Shown here piece after piece: positions 54,652 to 63,954 of a stretch of 64,000 bases of DNA. Position 1 is the stretch's first letter. Each line of letters begins with the position of its first letter. The translations under genes were made by a program, and so were the position numbers. The stretch spans positions 269,989 to 333,988 of the forward strand of contig CAZNXJ010000001.1 of the NCBI GenBank assembly GCA_964577115.1, read 5' to 3'. Source of the stretch: CAZNXJ01 sp964577115. Its GTDB lineage: Bacteria; Planctomycetota; Planctomycetia; Pirellulales; Pirellulaceae. The notes under the pieces are model-generated. The model was given only the letters and a program-made list of their open reading frames with translations. It was not told the origin of the DNA and did no database searches.

Positions 54652-57300
54652 CTAGGGCTCGATCGTTCCTTGAAAGTTCAGCACGCGTCCCTGACCGGCG
54701 ATCTCCTCGGCACGTAGCCAGACGTTCTGGCCAACCATCGATTCACCGTTCGGTACAACGTACGTTTCGATGTGCCGGCCGCGCGGAACGCGGAGCATCT
54801 GAAGGCGCTGCCGCTTGTAATTCGGAAGGAACAGCAGGCAGTTGAAGTTCACCACTCGGTCCGATCGATTGATCAAATGCTGTTCGACGAATAACGTGCC
54901 TTGATCATCGAGATACGTATGCAGCTCGAACGTCACATCCGCCAATCCGACATGTAGTGGCCGAAAGACGCTGAAGCGATAGCGCTCATCGGCCCGCAGG
55001 TCGAAGTCGAATCGCAGCGTGTGCTCGCCGCACGTTGAATTGGTGCCGAGCCGCACCTGAAACGTATGGCTCTGCCGCTCGTCTGGCAAACCTCGCACGT
55101 ACAGCCGCTGCGGAGCGATGCTCCATGTGTTCGGCGCGTGAATGGTTACCGTGCCGCCGATGCCCTGCGAAAAATGATTCGTGAAGGAAAGCTCGACGTT
55201 CTGTTCGCGTCCAAAAATGCTTGGGATTGCGTCGGTGTTGAATGCGAAATCCATGCGCAGTCGAGCGATCGGGAGATTCGCGCCAGTAACTAGGATCGGA
55301 ATGCGGCCACAGGGCAATACTTGGACGATCGCTTCATCCTGCTGCTCGATCTCAATGGAACTCTCTTTTCCCCAGAGATCGATGAGCCGTACTTTGTGCG
55401 GATCGCCTAGAAAGATTTTCTCGGTGCATTCGACTTCGTTCCAAAGAACGAGAATTGCCTGCCCATTCCGCTCGAAAACGTACGCGGTGCTGCCCGCCGG
55501 CAGCAGAAATTCGCCGACGTACTCCGCTTTGCCAAGATTCCGAGCGAGGATTGTCCAGGGCAGGAGCAGCTCGCGCGGCGTGCCGTCGGGAAACAGCACG
55601 CCGGTACCTTGGTGGAAGGGATCGGGCAGCATAATCGTCGCCGCTCGGCCTTTTTTCGCGGCCATCATGCACATGGTCAGATCGCGGACGCGCGTGGTAA
55701 CGTCATAGCGATCGGCCGGGAGCGGTTCGATCCGCACCCAGGCGGTGCCGGCGGTGGCGGACGCCGATGTCAGATAGTGTTGGAGCTCGGTGGCCGTGAG
55801 TGACGGGCGACCGCCCTGGCTGTAGAAGCTGCAGAGCCCGGGGGGCAGCGGTGGTAATTCATGCAGCCACGGCCAGGCGAGACCCATTCGGCAATCCTGG
55901 CTGAAGCGGCGGAAATAATCATTCACGCTCCGGAGGCGCGCCTCCAGGTCGGGAAGCTCGAGGTAACTCGTATCGTAGTCGCTCCCGAGCTGCCACCAGC
56001 GGGTTTTGAGAGCAAGCCGTGTCAGTACCGGGTCGACGAGCGGCTGCCAGACTTGCGGCTCGGCGAAGGCCAGCGCCGCTGGCAAGCGGCCGCTATCGGG
56101 CCGGTTCGCGTCCGCGGGTGACGGGGGCGGCGTATCGAGAATGCCCACCATCTGAATGTTCTGGCGGCTCATACGTTCGGCCAGCCAGGCCAATTCATCC
56201 GCCCGCACTTTATCATTGGCGGCGAACCAGACCGGGAACTTGATCCAGCCCAGCCCGGCGAACTCGGCCAGCGTCGCAACGCTCCGAATCGATATCCGCG
56301 CATCCCCTTCGGGGAAGCTCCATCCAAAGTCACCTCCCGACCTTTCTTCCAGGGGCGGATAGACGATCAGCGTCAGCGAGCGTTCCAGCGCAGTCTTCTC
56401 GGTCAATTGAACGGACGCCGTGACGCGGTAAAAGCCATTCGCAGATAGCGGAGGACGCCAGGTGATCTGGCCATCACGTCCGGGAGGCTCGTTGTTGTCG
56501 CTCGATGCGGGCGAATTGAAGACCAGCACCTTTTCTTCGCTCGCGAGACATCGATCCAGTGCATCCAGCACACGGAACTGGACGCGTACCTCTGGGCTTT
56601 GAATGCCCGATATGCGGCACGTAATGGTGGGCGCCGTGGGATCCGTGTACCAGTGCAGCGGTGCGTTCGCCGCAAGACTAATATGCGGGACGCGGGCGAG
56701 CGTGACATCGTCGAAGTATGCGGCGCCAAAGAGGTCCGAGCCGCTATCCGGTTCCAGATGGACGCTCAGCACGACATACCGCACATCTTCGTCGGAGCTG
56801 GTCCACGGGCCAATTTGAATCCGTGTCCATTTGTCGGCTTTCCGATACGGCGGTGTGCTCACCTGGCTAATGATCTCGCCTTGGTCATCGAAGGCGGTTA
56901 TTTGCAGCGTGGCGGCATGGCCGCGAAGGTCCTCCGTGCGGAGGCGGCAGGTGGCCAGATAACTGTAGAACGGGCTGACCCGAATTGGCGGGCTCATCGC
57001 CGCCGCTGCTCCACCATCCAGATGCAAGCCGAGGCATTGGTTGTCGGGCTGCTCGCAGTCCTCTTCAATCTCCACGCGCAGGTAGCGCGGATAACCCGGG
57101 CCGGTTTGGCGGGTCCATTGATCGGGCCAGCGGTCGTAGTTCGCGTCGCGGTCCTCTTCGAAATCGCAAGCGAAGATCTCGACGACCTCCGCCCCTTGCA
57201 GCCGCCAATCGGGGGCTCGGGGCGGCGTGGCAGACCAGCCCCGGATGGGCGAGGTTGCCAGCGCGGCTAAAATGAGAGCGGTTCGCAAAAGGCTTTTCAT
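54652..57300 (-). CDS. Large secreted glycosidase-like protein, probably non-catalytic
   Basis: 882 residues with a signal peptide (MKSLLRTALILAALATSPIR, cleavage near WSATP). Order: a beta-sandwich of CBM type (about 40-215, ending YFDDVTLARV), a beta domain (215-325), a TIM-barrel-like domain of the GH39/GHA type (330-620; WIKFPVWFAANDKVR, IQMVGILDTPPPSP), a short beta domain (620-680) and a C-terminal NEW3-like region (about 690-790, NVELSFTNHFSQGIGG). Where clan A glycosidases usually have a Gly-Asn-Glu-Pro acid/base motif, this protein has WWQLGSDYDTSY near residue 433, so the general acid Glu appears replaced. It may bind rather than cleave glycans. It is divergent from a sugar isomerase gene. 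Confidence 0.8.
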   Translation of the reverse strand: MKSLLRTALILAALATSPIRGWSATPPRAPDWRLQGAEVVEIFACDFEEDRDANYDRWPDQWTRQTGPGYPRYLRVEIEEDCEQPDNQCLGLHLDGGAAAAMSPPIRVSPFYSYLATCRLRTEDLRGHAATLQITAFDDQGEIISQVSTPPYRKADKWTRIQIGPWTSSDEDVRYVVLSVHLEPDSGSDLFGAAYFDDVTLARVPHISLAANAPLHWYTDPTAPTITCRISGIQSPEVRVQFRVLDALDRCLASEEKVLVFNSPASSDNNEPPGRDGQITWRPPLSANGFYRVTASVQLTEKTALERSLTLIVYPPLEERSGGDFGWSFPEGDARISIRSVATLAEFAGLGWIKFPVWFAANDKVRADELAWLAERMSRQNIQMVGILDTPPPSPADANRPDSGRLPAALAFAEPQVWQPLVDPVLTRLALKTRWWQLGSDYDTSYLELPDLEARLRSVNDYFRRFSQDCRMGLAWPWLHELPPLPPGLCSFYSQGGRPSLTATELQHYLTSASATAGTAWVRIEPLPADRYDVTTRVRDLTMCMMAAKKGRAATIMLPDPFHQGTGVLFPDGTPRELLLPWTILARNLGKAEYVGEFLLPAGSTAYVFERNGQAILVLWNEVECTEKIFLGDPHKVRLIDLWGKESSIEIEQQDEAIVQVLPCGRIPILVTGANLPIARLRMDFAFNTDAIPSIFGREQNVELSFTNHFSQGIGGTVTIHAPNTWSIAPQRLYVRGLPDERQSHTFQVRLGTNSTCGEHTLRFDFDLRADERYRFSVFRPLHVGLADVTFELHTYLDDQGTLFVEQHLINRSDRVVNFNCLLFLPNYKRQRLQMLRVPRGRHIETYVVPNGESMVGQNVWLRAEEIAGQGRVLNFQGTIEP

Positions 57301-57344
57301 GGAATATCCGGATACCCGGTGCAGCGACGGAGGATCCTTCGACC

Positions 57345-58136
57345 GTGCAGCCGCTCAAAGTCGGCATACAGTTGGCCAGCTTGCGCATGCCATTCAAGCA
57401 AGCCTTGCATACGGCCGCCCGTTTGGGCGCCGAAGGTGTCGAAATCGATGTGCGGAATGAGCTGAAACCCAAGGAGATCAGCGGTACCGGCCTGCGGCAT
57501 CTGCGGAAGATGCTGAATGAGCTGAATCTGCGGGTCTGCTCGGTGGGCTTCCGCACTCGGCGCGGGTACGACGTTCTGGACGAAATCGATCGCCGCGTCG
57601 AGGCGACCAAGGAAGCGATGCGCTTTGCCTACGAACTAGGGGCGCGCGTCGTCGTCAATCACATCGGGCCGGTGCCGGAAGATCGCAAGTCCTCGGCCTG
57701 GAATTTACTCGTGCAAGTGCTGAACGATCTCGGGCGATACGGCCAGCATGTCGGCGCGATGCTTGCCGCGGAAACCGGCACCGAAGACGGCGCGCGGATG
57801 GCCGGCTTGATCGATGCGCTCGACCCCGGCTCGCTCGTGGTCAACTTCGATCCCGGTTCGCTGATCGTCAATGGATTCTCGGCACGCGAAGCGGCCAAGG
57901 AACTGGGCCAATACGTGGCTCACGTGCATGCCACGGACGGCGTCGCTGATCGGGCCCGCGGACGGGGCCTGGAAACGCCGCTCGGCCGCGGCTCGGCCGA
58001 TTGGCCCGAACTGATCGCCATCCTCGAAGAGCATGGTTATGGAGGCTACTATACGGTGGAGCGACAACAGGCATCGGATCCCGTGGCGGAAATCGGACAA
58101 GCGGTGCAGTATCTGAAGCACCTGGCCGAAGGCTGA
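57345..58136 (+). CDS. Sugar phosphate isomerase/epimerase (xylose-isomerase-like TIM barrel)
   Basis: 263 residues from a GTG at 57345, with GGAGG upstream near 57329. AP-endonuclease-2/xylose isomerase-like barrel motifs: KVGIQLASLRMPFKQALHTA, GAEGVEIDVRNELKP, GARVVVNHIGPVPED, MLAAETGTEDGARMAGLI, NFDPGSLIVNGFSA, YVAHVHATDGVADR and GRGSADWPELIAILEEHGYG. Metal-binding Glu/Asp/His at AAETG, NFDPG and HVHATD fit a hydroxypyruvate isomerase or tagatose-epimerase-like enzyme. Cytoplasmic. Divergent neighbour is the glycosidase-like protein, so both may serve one glycan. Confidence 0.92.
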   Translation: MQPLKVGIQLASLRMPFKQALHTAARLGAEGVEIDVRNELKPKEISGTGLRHLRKMLNELNLRVCSVGFRTRRGYDVLDEIDRRVEATKEAMRFAYELGARVVVNHIGPVPEDRKSSAWNLLVQVLNDLGRYGQHVGAMLAAETGTEDGARMAGLIDALDPGSLVVNFDPGSLIVNGFSAREAAKELGQYVAHVHATDGVADRARGRGLETPLGRGSADWPELIAILEEHGYGGYYTVERQQASDPVAEIGQAVQYLKHLAEG

Positions 58137-58226
58137 ATCGCTCGCCGCGTGATGTTACGGCCGATCGCGTTGTCCTCCAGTTCCCGCTCGCCCACCACCC
58201 ATCAGGCATCCAATAGGAAGACTACG

Positions 58227-58775
58227 ATGAGCCGACTCGCCCTCCTGCTGTTCGCCGTTTCATTGCTGGTCCCCGTGCACGGGTATGCCGAAGATCCGCC
58301 CGCGCGGGCAGAGGCTGCGGCGCCGGCCGCCGCGCAGGCGGAGCCGGATCGGGCCGAGCTGCATGCGAAATTCATCGAGATGATGACGAACGTGAAGTTC
58401 GTCGGCCAGTTCACGGTCGCCGGCAAGCAGCAGGAGAACCTGCCCAAAGAAGAGTATGAAATTCGAGGCGTGACGAAGATGCCACAAGGCGATTACTGGC
58501 TGATTTCGTCACGCATCAAGTACGGTGATCACGACGTGACGGTGCCGATTCCGCTGGAGGTGAAGTGGGCGGGCGACACGCCGGTGATCACGCTGACGGA
58601 CCTCACGATCCCCGGGCTCGGCACGTTCAGTGCCCGCGTGGTCTTGCACGAAGGCAAGTACGCCGGGACGTGGCGCCACGGCGAAGTGGGGGGGCATCTG
58701 TTCGGCACGCTGGAGAAGTCCACGGAGCCACCAAGCGAAGCAGGGGAAGAGAAAGCGAACGGCGAAAATCCGTAA
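58227..58775 (+). CDS. Secreted protein of unknown function, 182 residues
   Basis: From the ATG at 58227 with AGGAAG upstream. Signal peptide MSRLALLLFAVSLLVPVHGY ends near AEDPP; an Ala/Pro-rich stretch follows, then a beta-rich domain (FIEMMTNVKFVGQFTVAGKQ, PKEEYEIRGVTKMPQGDYWL, GLGTFSARVVLHEGKYAGTW) and a charged tail. The pattern is of a small lipocalin-like or beta-barrel secreted protein seen in planctomycetes; no catalytic motif. Its stop is only 2 bp from the end of the converging rsmE gene. Confidence 0.8.
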   Translation: MSRLALLLFAVSLLVPVHGYAEDPPARAEAAAPAAAQAEPDRAELHAKFIEMMTNVKFVGQFTVAGKQQENLPKEEYEIRGVTKMPQGDYWLISSRIKYGDHDVTVPIPLEVKWAGDTPVITLTDLTIPGLGTFSARVVLHEGKYAGTWRHGEVGGHLFGTLEKSTEPPSEAGEEKANGENP

Positions 58776-58777
58776 CG

Positions 58778-59506
58778 CTAGGGGCGGGGCACTCGGAACG
58801 CGGCGAGTGCTGCCAGGGCGACGGCGGCCGTCTCGACGCGGAGGATACGCGGCCCGAGACTCACGGCTCGCCAGCCGAGCCCGGTGGCCGTTGCCACCTC
58901 GTCTTCGGTGAACCCGCCTTCCGGCCCCACCGCGATGGCGACTCCGGGAGACGCGTTGTCGAACGGCTGCGCGATTGAGTTTGCCTCGGTTTCCGACTCG
59001 CTCGGATGAGCGAGCAAACGCTGCCAGTTCTCGTCCATCATTTGGCAGAATTCGTCGAATGCCCGCGCGTCTTCTATCTGCATCAGCCGGTTACGCCCGC
59101 ATTGCTTGGCTCCTTCGACGACGTACCGCCGCAGTCGCTCGAGGGCCGCTGCGGTGGGTTGAGCGACACCGCGGCGCGTGTGAAGCGGAACGAGCGACGT
59201 AACGCCCAGCTCGACGGCTTTTTCGACGAGCCACCGCTGGCGGTCGCCCTTCGGCAGCGCGACGCCGATGACGAGTGGAAATCCGAGCTCGCGGTCGATC
59301 ACCTCCCGCGCCAGAATTTTCAGGTCGACATCCGAGCGGCCCAGGCGTGTGATCTCCGCCGAGTATTCGACTCCGCTGCCGTCAAATAGCGTCACACGTT
59401 CGCCCACGCGTGCACGCAGCACCCGCACGAGGTGCTGCGCTTCATCGCCGGAGAGGCGAACGCGCGTCGCATCGCCGGGGGGCGAGCAGTAGAAGCGTCG
59501 GTCCAT
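58778..59506 (-). CDS. rsmE: 16S rRNA (uracil-1498-N3) methyltransferase
   Basis: 242 residues. A PUA-like N-terminal domain (MDRRFYCSPPGDATRVRLSG, EAQHLVRVLRARVGERVTLF) leads into a SPOUT methyltransferase with KGDRQRWLVEKAVELGVTSL, the deep-knot AVGPEGGFTEDEV and LGPRILRVETAAVAALA. RsmE methylates U1498 of 16S rRNA using S-adenosylmethionine. Normal length. It converges on the 182-residue secreted protein with a 2-bp gap, so transcripts will overlap. Confidence 0.96.
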   Translation of the reverse strand: MDRRFYCSPPGDATRVRLSGDEAQHLVRVLRARVGERVTLFDGSGVEYSAEITRLGRSDVDLKILAREVIDRELGFPLVIGVALPKGDRQRWLVEKAVELGVTSLVPLHTRRGVAQPTAAALERLRRYVVEGAKQCGRNRLMQIEDARAFDEFCQMMDENWQRLLAHPSESETEANSIAQPFDNASPGVAIAVGPEGGFTEDEVATATGLGWRAVSLGPRILRVETAAVALAALAAFRVPRP

Positions 59507-59729
59507 GGTCGTGTTGGAGTGATTTCGTTGGAGTTTTGATGGCGACTTTTCCGATGAGGAAGACGCTACGGGCAGTGCTGCGCCGCTGGTGATCCATGGG
59601 CCGCCGCTTGCGGAAGGATTTGCAAGGGAGCGGTGCGTCTCGGCGATGGATGCCGAGCCGTGCGCTGGCTAGCGGTTGCCCGTCCACCCGTCAAACAGCC
59701 AGGCCCCAACAAGACAGGGAAGTCTCGCG

Positions 59730-60527
59730 ATGTACGAAGCTCACTGGGGATTGGAGCAATCGCCGTTTCGCGCCCCGCGTGATCCACGGTTCTTCTTTTG
59801 CAGCCCGTCGCATGACGAGGCACTTGCGCGCTTGCAGTTCCTGGTCGAACAGCGGCGTCGGCTCGGGCTGCTGCTCGGCGCTTCGGGTGTCGGTAAATCG
59901 CTCGTGCTGCAGGTTCTCACGCATCGCCTGCGGCGGCAAGGCCAGGATGTCGTGTTGCTGAGCGCTACGGCTCGCAGCGGCACGGAACTGCTCTGGCAAC
60001 TCGCCGCGCAGCTCGGTTGCAACCCACCCGCGGCGGCGACGGACGCGGAGCTATGGCGGCGCATTACCGAGCAACTGGCCGAACGGCGGCTCACACGCCG
60101 CTCAGCGCTCGTGCTCGTCGACGACGCCGACGCGGCGGCCCCCGAAGTCGCTGGGGTCCTCGTGCGCTTGCTACAGGATGATGTGCATCCGGAAAGCTGG
60201 CTGACAGTGATTCTCGCGGCCAATTCGCAGCGGTTCCGCAAGCTGGACAGCCGTTTGTTGGAGCTCGCCGAGCTGCGTATTGAGGTCGAACCGTGGACGG
60301 CCGACGAAACGCAGTCCTATGTTCACGACAGCCTGCGGAAAGCAGGAGCGCGCGGCGAGCTGTTCCAGGAAGAGGCCGTCCGGCGCCTGTACGAAGCCAC
60401 GCAGGGAGTTCCCCGCAAGGTAGCGCAGCTCGCGGATCTCGCCTTGCTCGCGGGTGCCGGTCAGCAGCTCGGCATGATCGATGAACGCACCGTCGACTGT
60501 GTCCACCACGAGCTCTGCGTGAACTGA
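59730..60527 (+). CDS. ExeA/GspA-type AAA+ ATPase
   Basis: 265 residues from the ATG at 59730; a longer frame to 59676 is without family sequence. The start MYEAHWGLEQSPFRAPRDPR is the hallmark of ExeA/MSHA-biogenesis-type ATPases. Walker A GASGVGKS at 50-57, Walker B LVLVDDADA with Asp132/133, and ATQGVPRKVAQLADLALLAG as the sensor-2 region. Relatives drive pilus, secretion or peptidoglycan-linked assembly; some act in transposition (TniB-like). No secretion or transposase genes are adjacent, and there is no C-terminal membrane or peptidoglycan-binding part, so the partner is unknown. Confidence 0.93.
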   Translation: MYEAHWGLEQSPFRAPRDPRFFFCSPSHDEALARLQFLVEQRRRLGLLLGASGVGKSLVLQVLTHRLRRQGQDVVLLSATARSGTELLWQLAAQLGCNPPAAATDAELWRRITEQLAERRLTRRSALVLVDDADAAAPEVAGVLVRLLQDDVHPESWLTVILAANSQRFRKLDSRLLELAELRIEVEPWTADETQSYVHDSLRKAGARGELFQEEAVRRLYEATQGVPRKVAQLADLALLAGAGQQLGMIDERTVDCVHHELCVN

Positions 60528-60750
60528 TCCGCTTCACGCCGGGTTCGGCCGGGCCTCGCGTTTGGCTTTCGTCGCCGGTTCCAAGATTGGTCGCCGAGTA
60601 CCGAATTTCCCTCCACGGCGGGTGGTCCGCCTGCATAGCGTTTGCGCGGCCGCCGGGGTTTACCGACCAGTTCCGCTGCTCTGGGTAACCCGAGCCGCCT
60701 GCGGTACAATAGGCGTTTTGGTGGAACGGGTTCGACGAAGCGGTGAGGGA

Positions 60751-61341
60751 ATGGCGGCGGACACAAAGAGCGATTCCACGAGCGAGATTATCGAGGTTGA
60801 TCTGCGCAACCCGGTACTGGCGGCCATCCTTGCCTGGCTTTGGCCTGGCGCGGGTCATTTGTACCAGCGCCGGTACGCCAAGGGCGTGCTGTTCATGATT
60901 TGCATCGTCAGCACGTTTGCGTGCGGACTGATCATCACGGATGGCCGAGCGGTGTATGCCTCGTTTACTCCGGCCGAACGCCGCTGGCAGTTCATTTGCC
61001 AGGCCGGTGTCGGAACACCCGCTATCTTCGCGATGCTCCAGCGGAACCGGGTGATTACGCGGGGCGACGAGCCGTTGCTCGGCGGCTACATGGCGCCGCC
61101 GCATCCGGTGTTCCCCGAGCAAGACGACGAGCTAGCCGAGTGGCATCGCACGTACGGGCTGAACTTCGACATGGGCACGCTGTACACGATGATCGCCGGG
61201 CTGCTGAACGCCCTGGTGATTTGTGACGCGTACGCGGGCCCGATGGCTCCATCCGCCGAAGAGACGGAGCGCGGACCACCGAAGAAGGCTCGCAAAGAGG
61301 GAGACAAAGACGAGGAAGGAGAAGGCGAACCGGGCGGCTGA
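60751..61341 (+). CDS. DUF6677-like membrane protein
   Basis: 196 residues from the ATG at 60751 with GTGAGGGA upstream. The segment NPVLAAILAWLWPGAGHLYQ with RRYAKGVLFM resembles small TM2-like proteins widespread in planctomycetes. Helices at about 22-38, 48-68, 88-103 and 150-166; the tail is very charged (KKARKEGDKDEEGEGEPGG). Membrane protein of unknown role. It is followed about 100 bp later by another small membrane protein on the same strand. Confidence 0.85.
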   Translation: MAADTKSDSTSEIIEVDLRNPVLAAILAWLWPGAGHLYQRRYAKGVLFMICIVSTFACGLIITDGRAVYASFTPAERRWQFICQAGVGTPAIFAMLQRNRVITRGDEPLLGGYMAPPHPVFPEQDDELAEWHRTYGLNFDMGTLYTMIAGLLNALVICDAYAGPMAPSAEETERGPPKKARKEGDKDEEGEGEPGG

Positions 61342-61443
61342 GCGGCCGGGCACGGCGGATTGCGCTGATGCGCTGCCACCGCGGTGCAGCCCAGGTACCT
61401 CGCTCGGTGGAGGCATTCTCTTTCTCCTGCCAGGAATGTGGTC

Positions 61444-61677
61444 ATGGCGCTGTTGGCAAACCTACTCTCGTTCACCCTCTTCGCAGCCGCTGGCTCGCAT
61501 TCCCAGTACTGGTATGCGTTGCCGCTCATTGTGGCGGTGAGTCTCGTGTACGGCGCGACGCGCCACGAGCTGCCGCGGCCGATCTTTCTGCACGCCGCGC
61601 GTGCCGCCATTTGGATCAGCGGCTTTATGCTCGCCCTGCTGATGATTCTGCTGCTCGCCGATTGGTGGTTCCTCTAA
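61444..61677 (+). CDS. Small membrane protein, 77 residues
   Basis: From the ATG at 61444. Sequence MALLANLLSFTLFAAAGSHS starts a protein with two or three helices (about 4-18, 24-40, 52-76) separated by ATRHELPRPIFLHAARA, a loop seen in planctomycetal small membrane proteins next to DUF6677-like genes. Probably a partner of the upstream membrane protein. Function unknown. Confidence 0.75.
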   Translation: MALLANLLSFTLFAAAGSHSQYWYALPLIVAVSLVYGATRHELPRPIFLHAARAAIWISGFMLALLMILLLADWWFL

Positions 61678-61865
61678 AGTTCTCCCCGCCTGTCTCTGGA
61701 TTCTCGGCTTCCCGCATCGAAGGGATGACGCGCTTGGGTGGCTCGGGTGAGCGACCTATACTGGGTAAGAGACCCCGACGGATCGCCACGCTACCTGCGC
61801 GGTAGCTCGGAAAGGACGCGTCACGAATTTTTTTAGCGTCCTCAAGCAAACGACGGTGCGCGCTC

Positions 61866-63929
61866 ATGTGGGGAAGCGGCCCTCGCCGTAAGACCGCGGG
61901 GATTTGGCTTAGCTGTATCGTTATTGGTGTACTGAACGTTGGGCTGCCGGGGCGGGCGTGTAGGGCGGACGAATCGCCCTTGGGCTCTCTGCTGAAAGCG
62001 ACGGAAACGCAGCCGCAGGAGTATTCGCCCGAGCATGCGGCCAACGTCGCCAAAGCGGCCGGCGAACTCGAAGAGTGGTTTGCTGGGCAGGCGTGGGCCC
62101 TGGAGCAGACACCTCCGACGAGAATCGTCGCTGCGATCGGGGAACTGATCGCGGTTAAGCAGCAAGTCGATCGCCGCCTGGCGGAGATTCTCGAACACCG
62201 CCGAGCGCTCGCGGAAATGACCGACGTGGCTCGGCGGCATACCGCGGTTCGACATTACCTGACGACTGTCAGTGCGCTGGTCGACTTGTCGGGGCGGCTC
62301 CGTTACACCCTGCGGGACGCGATCGATACCGCTACGTTTGTGCTGGACGTCGATCTCGAGCGGTTCGCCGAACTAGTCGACCTGCTGCGTACCGAACGCG
62401 AGGAAGTCGGCGCGCTGGCACTCGCCTATGTCCTCTTCAACCCGCCTGAAGATAGCGGTGCTTCGCCGTATCCTGATGAGATGAAGCGCGCGGTGCTGGA
62501 GCTGATTGACGCGTCGGCCAACCTGGAGCTCGTTGCTCCGCTTGCCGATTATTTGCGGTCGCAGCCGAATGAGCCCGCGCCGCTCGTTCTGCGAGCGGCC
62601 GAGGTGTTATGGACGCTCGGGCTACCGCAACGTCCGCGGCCGGGGGCCGAGCGCGTCATGCCGCCGGCGATGACGGCCACCGAGCTGATTGCGGTGCTCC
62701 GGCGCATTCGGCAGGAGGAGCTCAGCGCGGCCGAGCGGGCTCGCTGCGCGACGCTGCTGGTTCGGCTGAACGAGCGCGAACGCGTCGGTGTCACCGAGCC
62801 GCAGTTGGCGCTGGGGCGGATGCGCCTCCAGCCCGGTGACTGGCTCTTGATGCGCAATCCGTCGCCTTACAACCATTTCACCGATCTCGGTGCCGGACTG
62901 TTTACGCATGTTGGTCTGGTGGCTGAGGAGGTAGGGACGGACGGCGTTCGGCGCATTGTGATCGTGGACCTACCGGAACGTGGCGCGACCATTCCGGCGA
63001 CGAATGTCGAGCGGTATCTCGACCAGACGCTGCACTACGTGTTCTTGCGACACACGGAGCCCGAAGTGCAGCGGCAGATGGCAGCGGCCGCGCAGAGTCT
63101 GATCGGCAACGAGTCGCAATTCGATTTGTTGTTCGACACGAGTCGCGTGCTGGCGCTGCGTGGCAAGCCGCTCGACGGCCAAAGGATCCATACCTACTGC
63201 GCGGGGCTGCTGCTGATCTGTGCCCAGGCGACGGGGCGACCGCGCGAGGACTTCTTTCCGATCGACGAGGGGCCGCCGGGCGAGCGGTGCCTCGAGAATC
63301 TGGCCTTACTGGGGATGTCGATTGGTGACAGTTTCGTGTCACCCACCGGCCCGCTCTTTTCACCCGACATGGAGCTCGTCGGCTGGCGGGAGCCGATGTA
63401 TGATCCGGGCCGCGAGGTGAAGGAGTCCGTGTACGATCATTTCGCGTACCGGATGATCCACGACCAGCTCCAACCGTCGCCCAATGCGATGCAGTTGCTG
63501 CGCGAGCGGGTGGCCGGGCTGGCGAACCGGCACGAGTGGCTGCGGCTAGCTCTGGCGCGCGCGAACGACGTGAGCGAACATATGGATCTCGAATCGGCTG
63601 CTCGTGCCGCGGCCGTTATCGAGACGCTCGACGACATCGCCGATCGGGCTCTGCACGGATTTGAGCAAAGCCGCATAGCCGTGATGGCTCGATCGGACGC
63701 CGAGCTGCTGACGATCGTTGCGGAACCGGAGCAGCAGAAGACACTGCTCGAACTGAGGCGGCGACATGCCGATCTGGTGGGGGCGTGGCAACAAGGCCGG
63801 CTGACTCCGCGAGATCTGCGGCTGGCTCTGGTCGCCTACTATCGCGCGGCGGGGTGCCGCGAGCTGGACGAGCGGTTTTTTCCATACGCGGAGGCGGAGC
63901 CAGGTGGCGGCACCAGCGCCACTCCGTAA
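61866..63929 (+). CDS. Exported YiiX/permuted papain-like amidase or peptidase
   Basis: 687 residues. A hydrophobic segment near the start (IWLSCIVIGVLNVGLPG, residues 13-29) and RACRADE suggest export. The N-terminal 300 residues are helical. The catalytic part has LQPGDWLLMRN, LFTHVGLVAEE with His348 and IHTYCAGLLLICAQ with Cys445: His before Cys, the permuted NlpC/P60 (YiiX/YebB) order. A C-terminal helical region (about 520-687) follows. Family members cleave cell-wall peptide or lipid amide bonds. The large helical flanks (about 320 residues before the catalytic part) are far beyond the 200-residue minimal family and may mediate localisation. Confidence 0.85.
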   Translation: MWGSGPRRKTAGIWLSCIVIGVLNVGLPGRACRADESPLGSLLKATETQPQEYSPEHAANVAKAAGELEEWFAGQAWALEQTPPTRIVAAIGELIAVKQQVDRRLAEILEHRRALAEMTDVARRHTAVRHYLTTVSALVDLSGRLRYTLRDAIDTATFVLDVDLERFAELVDLLRTEREEVGALALAYVLFNPPEDSGASPYPDEMKRAVLELIDASANLELVAPLADYLRSQPNEPAPLVLRAAEVLWTLGLPQRPRPGAERVMPPAMTATELIAVLRRIRQEELSAAERARCATLLVRLNERERVGVTEPQLALGRMRLQPGDWLLMRNPSPYNHFTDLGAGLFTHVGLVAEEVGTDGVRRIVIVDLPERGATIPATNVERYLDQTLHYVFLRHTEPEVQRQMAAAAQSLIGNESQFDLLFDTSRVLALRGKPLDGQRIHTYCAGLLLICAQATGRPREDFFPIDEGPPGERCLENLALLGMSIGDSFVSPTGPLFSPDMELVGWREPMYDPGREVKESVYDHFAYRMIHDQLQPSPNAMQLLRERVAGLANRHEWLRLALARANDVSEHMDLESAARAAAVIETLDDIADRALHGFEQSRIAVMARSDAELLTIVAEPEQQKTLLELRRRHADLVGAWQQGRLTPRDLRLALVAYYRAAGCRELDERFFPYAEAEPGGGTSATP

Positions 63930-63930
63930 G

Positions 63931-63954
63931 CACGGTTGCACGGTTGCACGGTTG
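63931..63954. repeat. Three tandem copies of CACGGTTG
   Basis: Starting two bases after the stop codon of the 687-residue protein, the octamer CACGGTTG repeats three times without error. It is too short to call a minisatellite; the window ends before its context is known. Confidence 0.7.

Noticed and set aside
59730..60527. ExeA-like ATPase as a TniB-type transposition protein
   Set aside because: No transposase, terminal repeats or attachment site nearby, and the MYEAHWGL start fits the secretion/pilus-type family.
63931..63954. CRISPR-like tandem repeat at the window end
   Set aside because: Eight-base units without spacers; no cas genes in the window.
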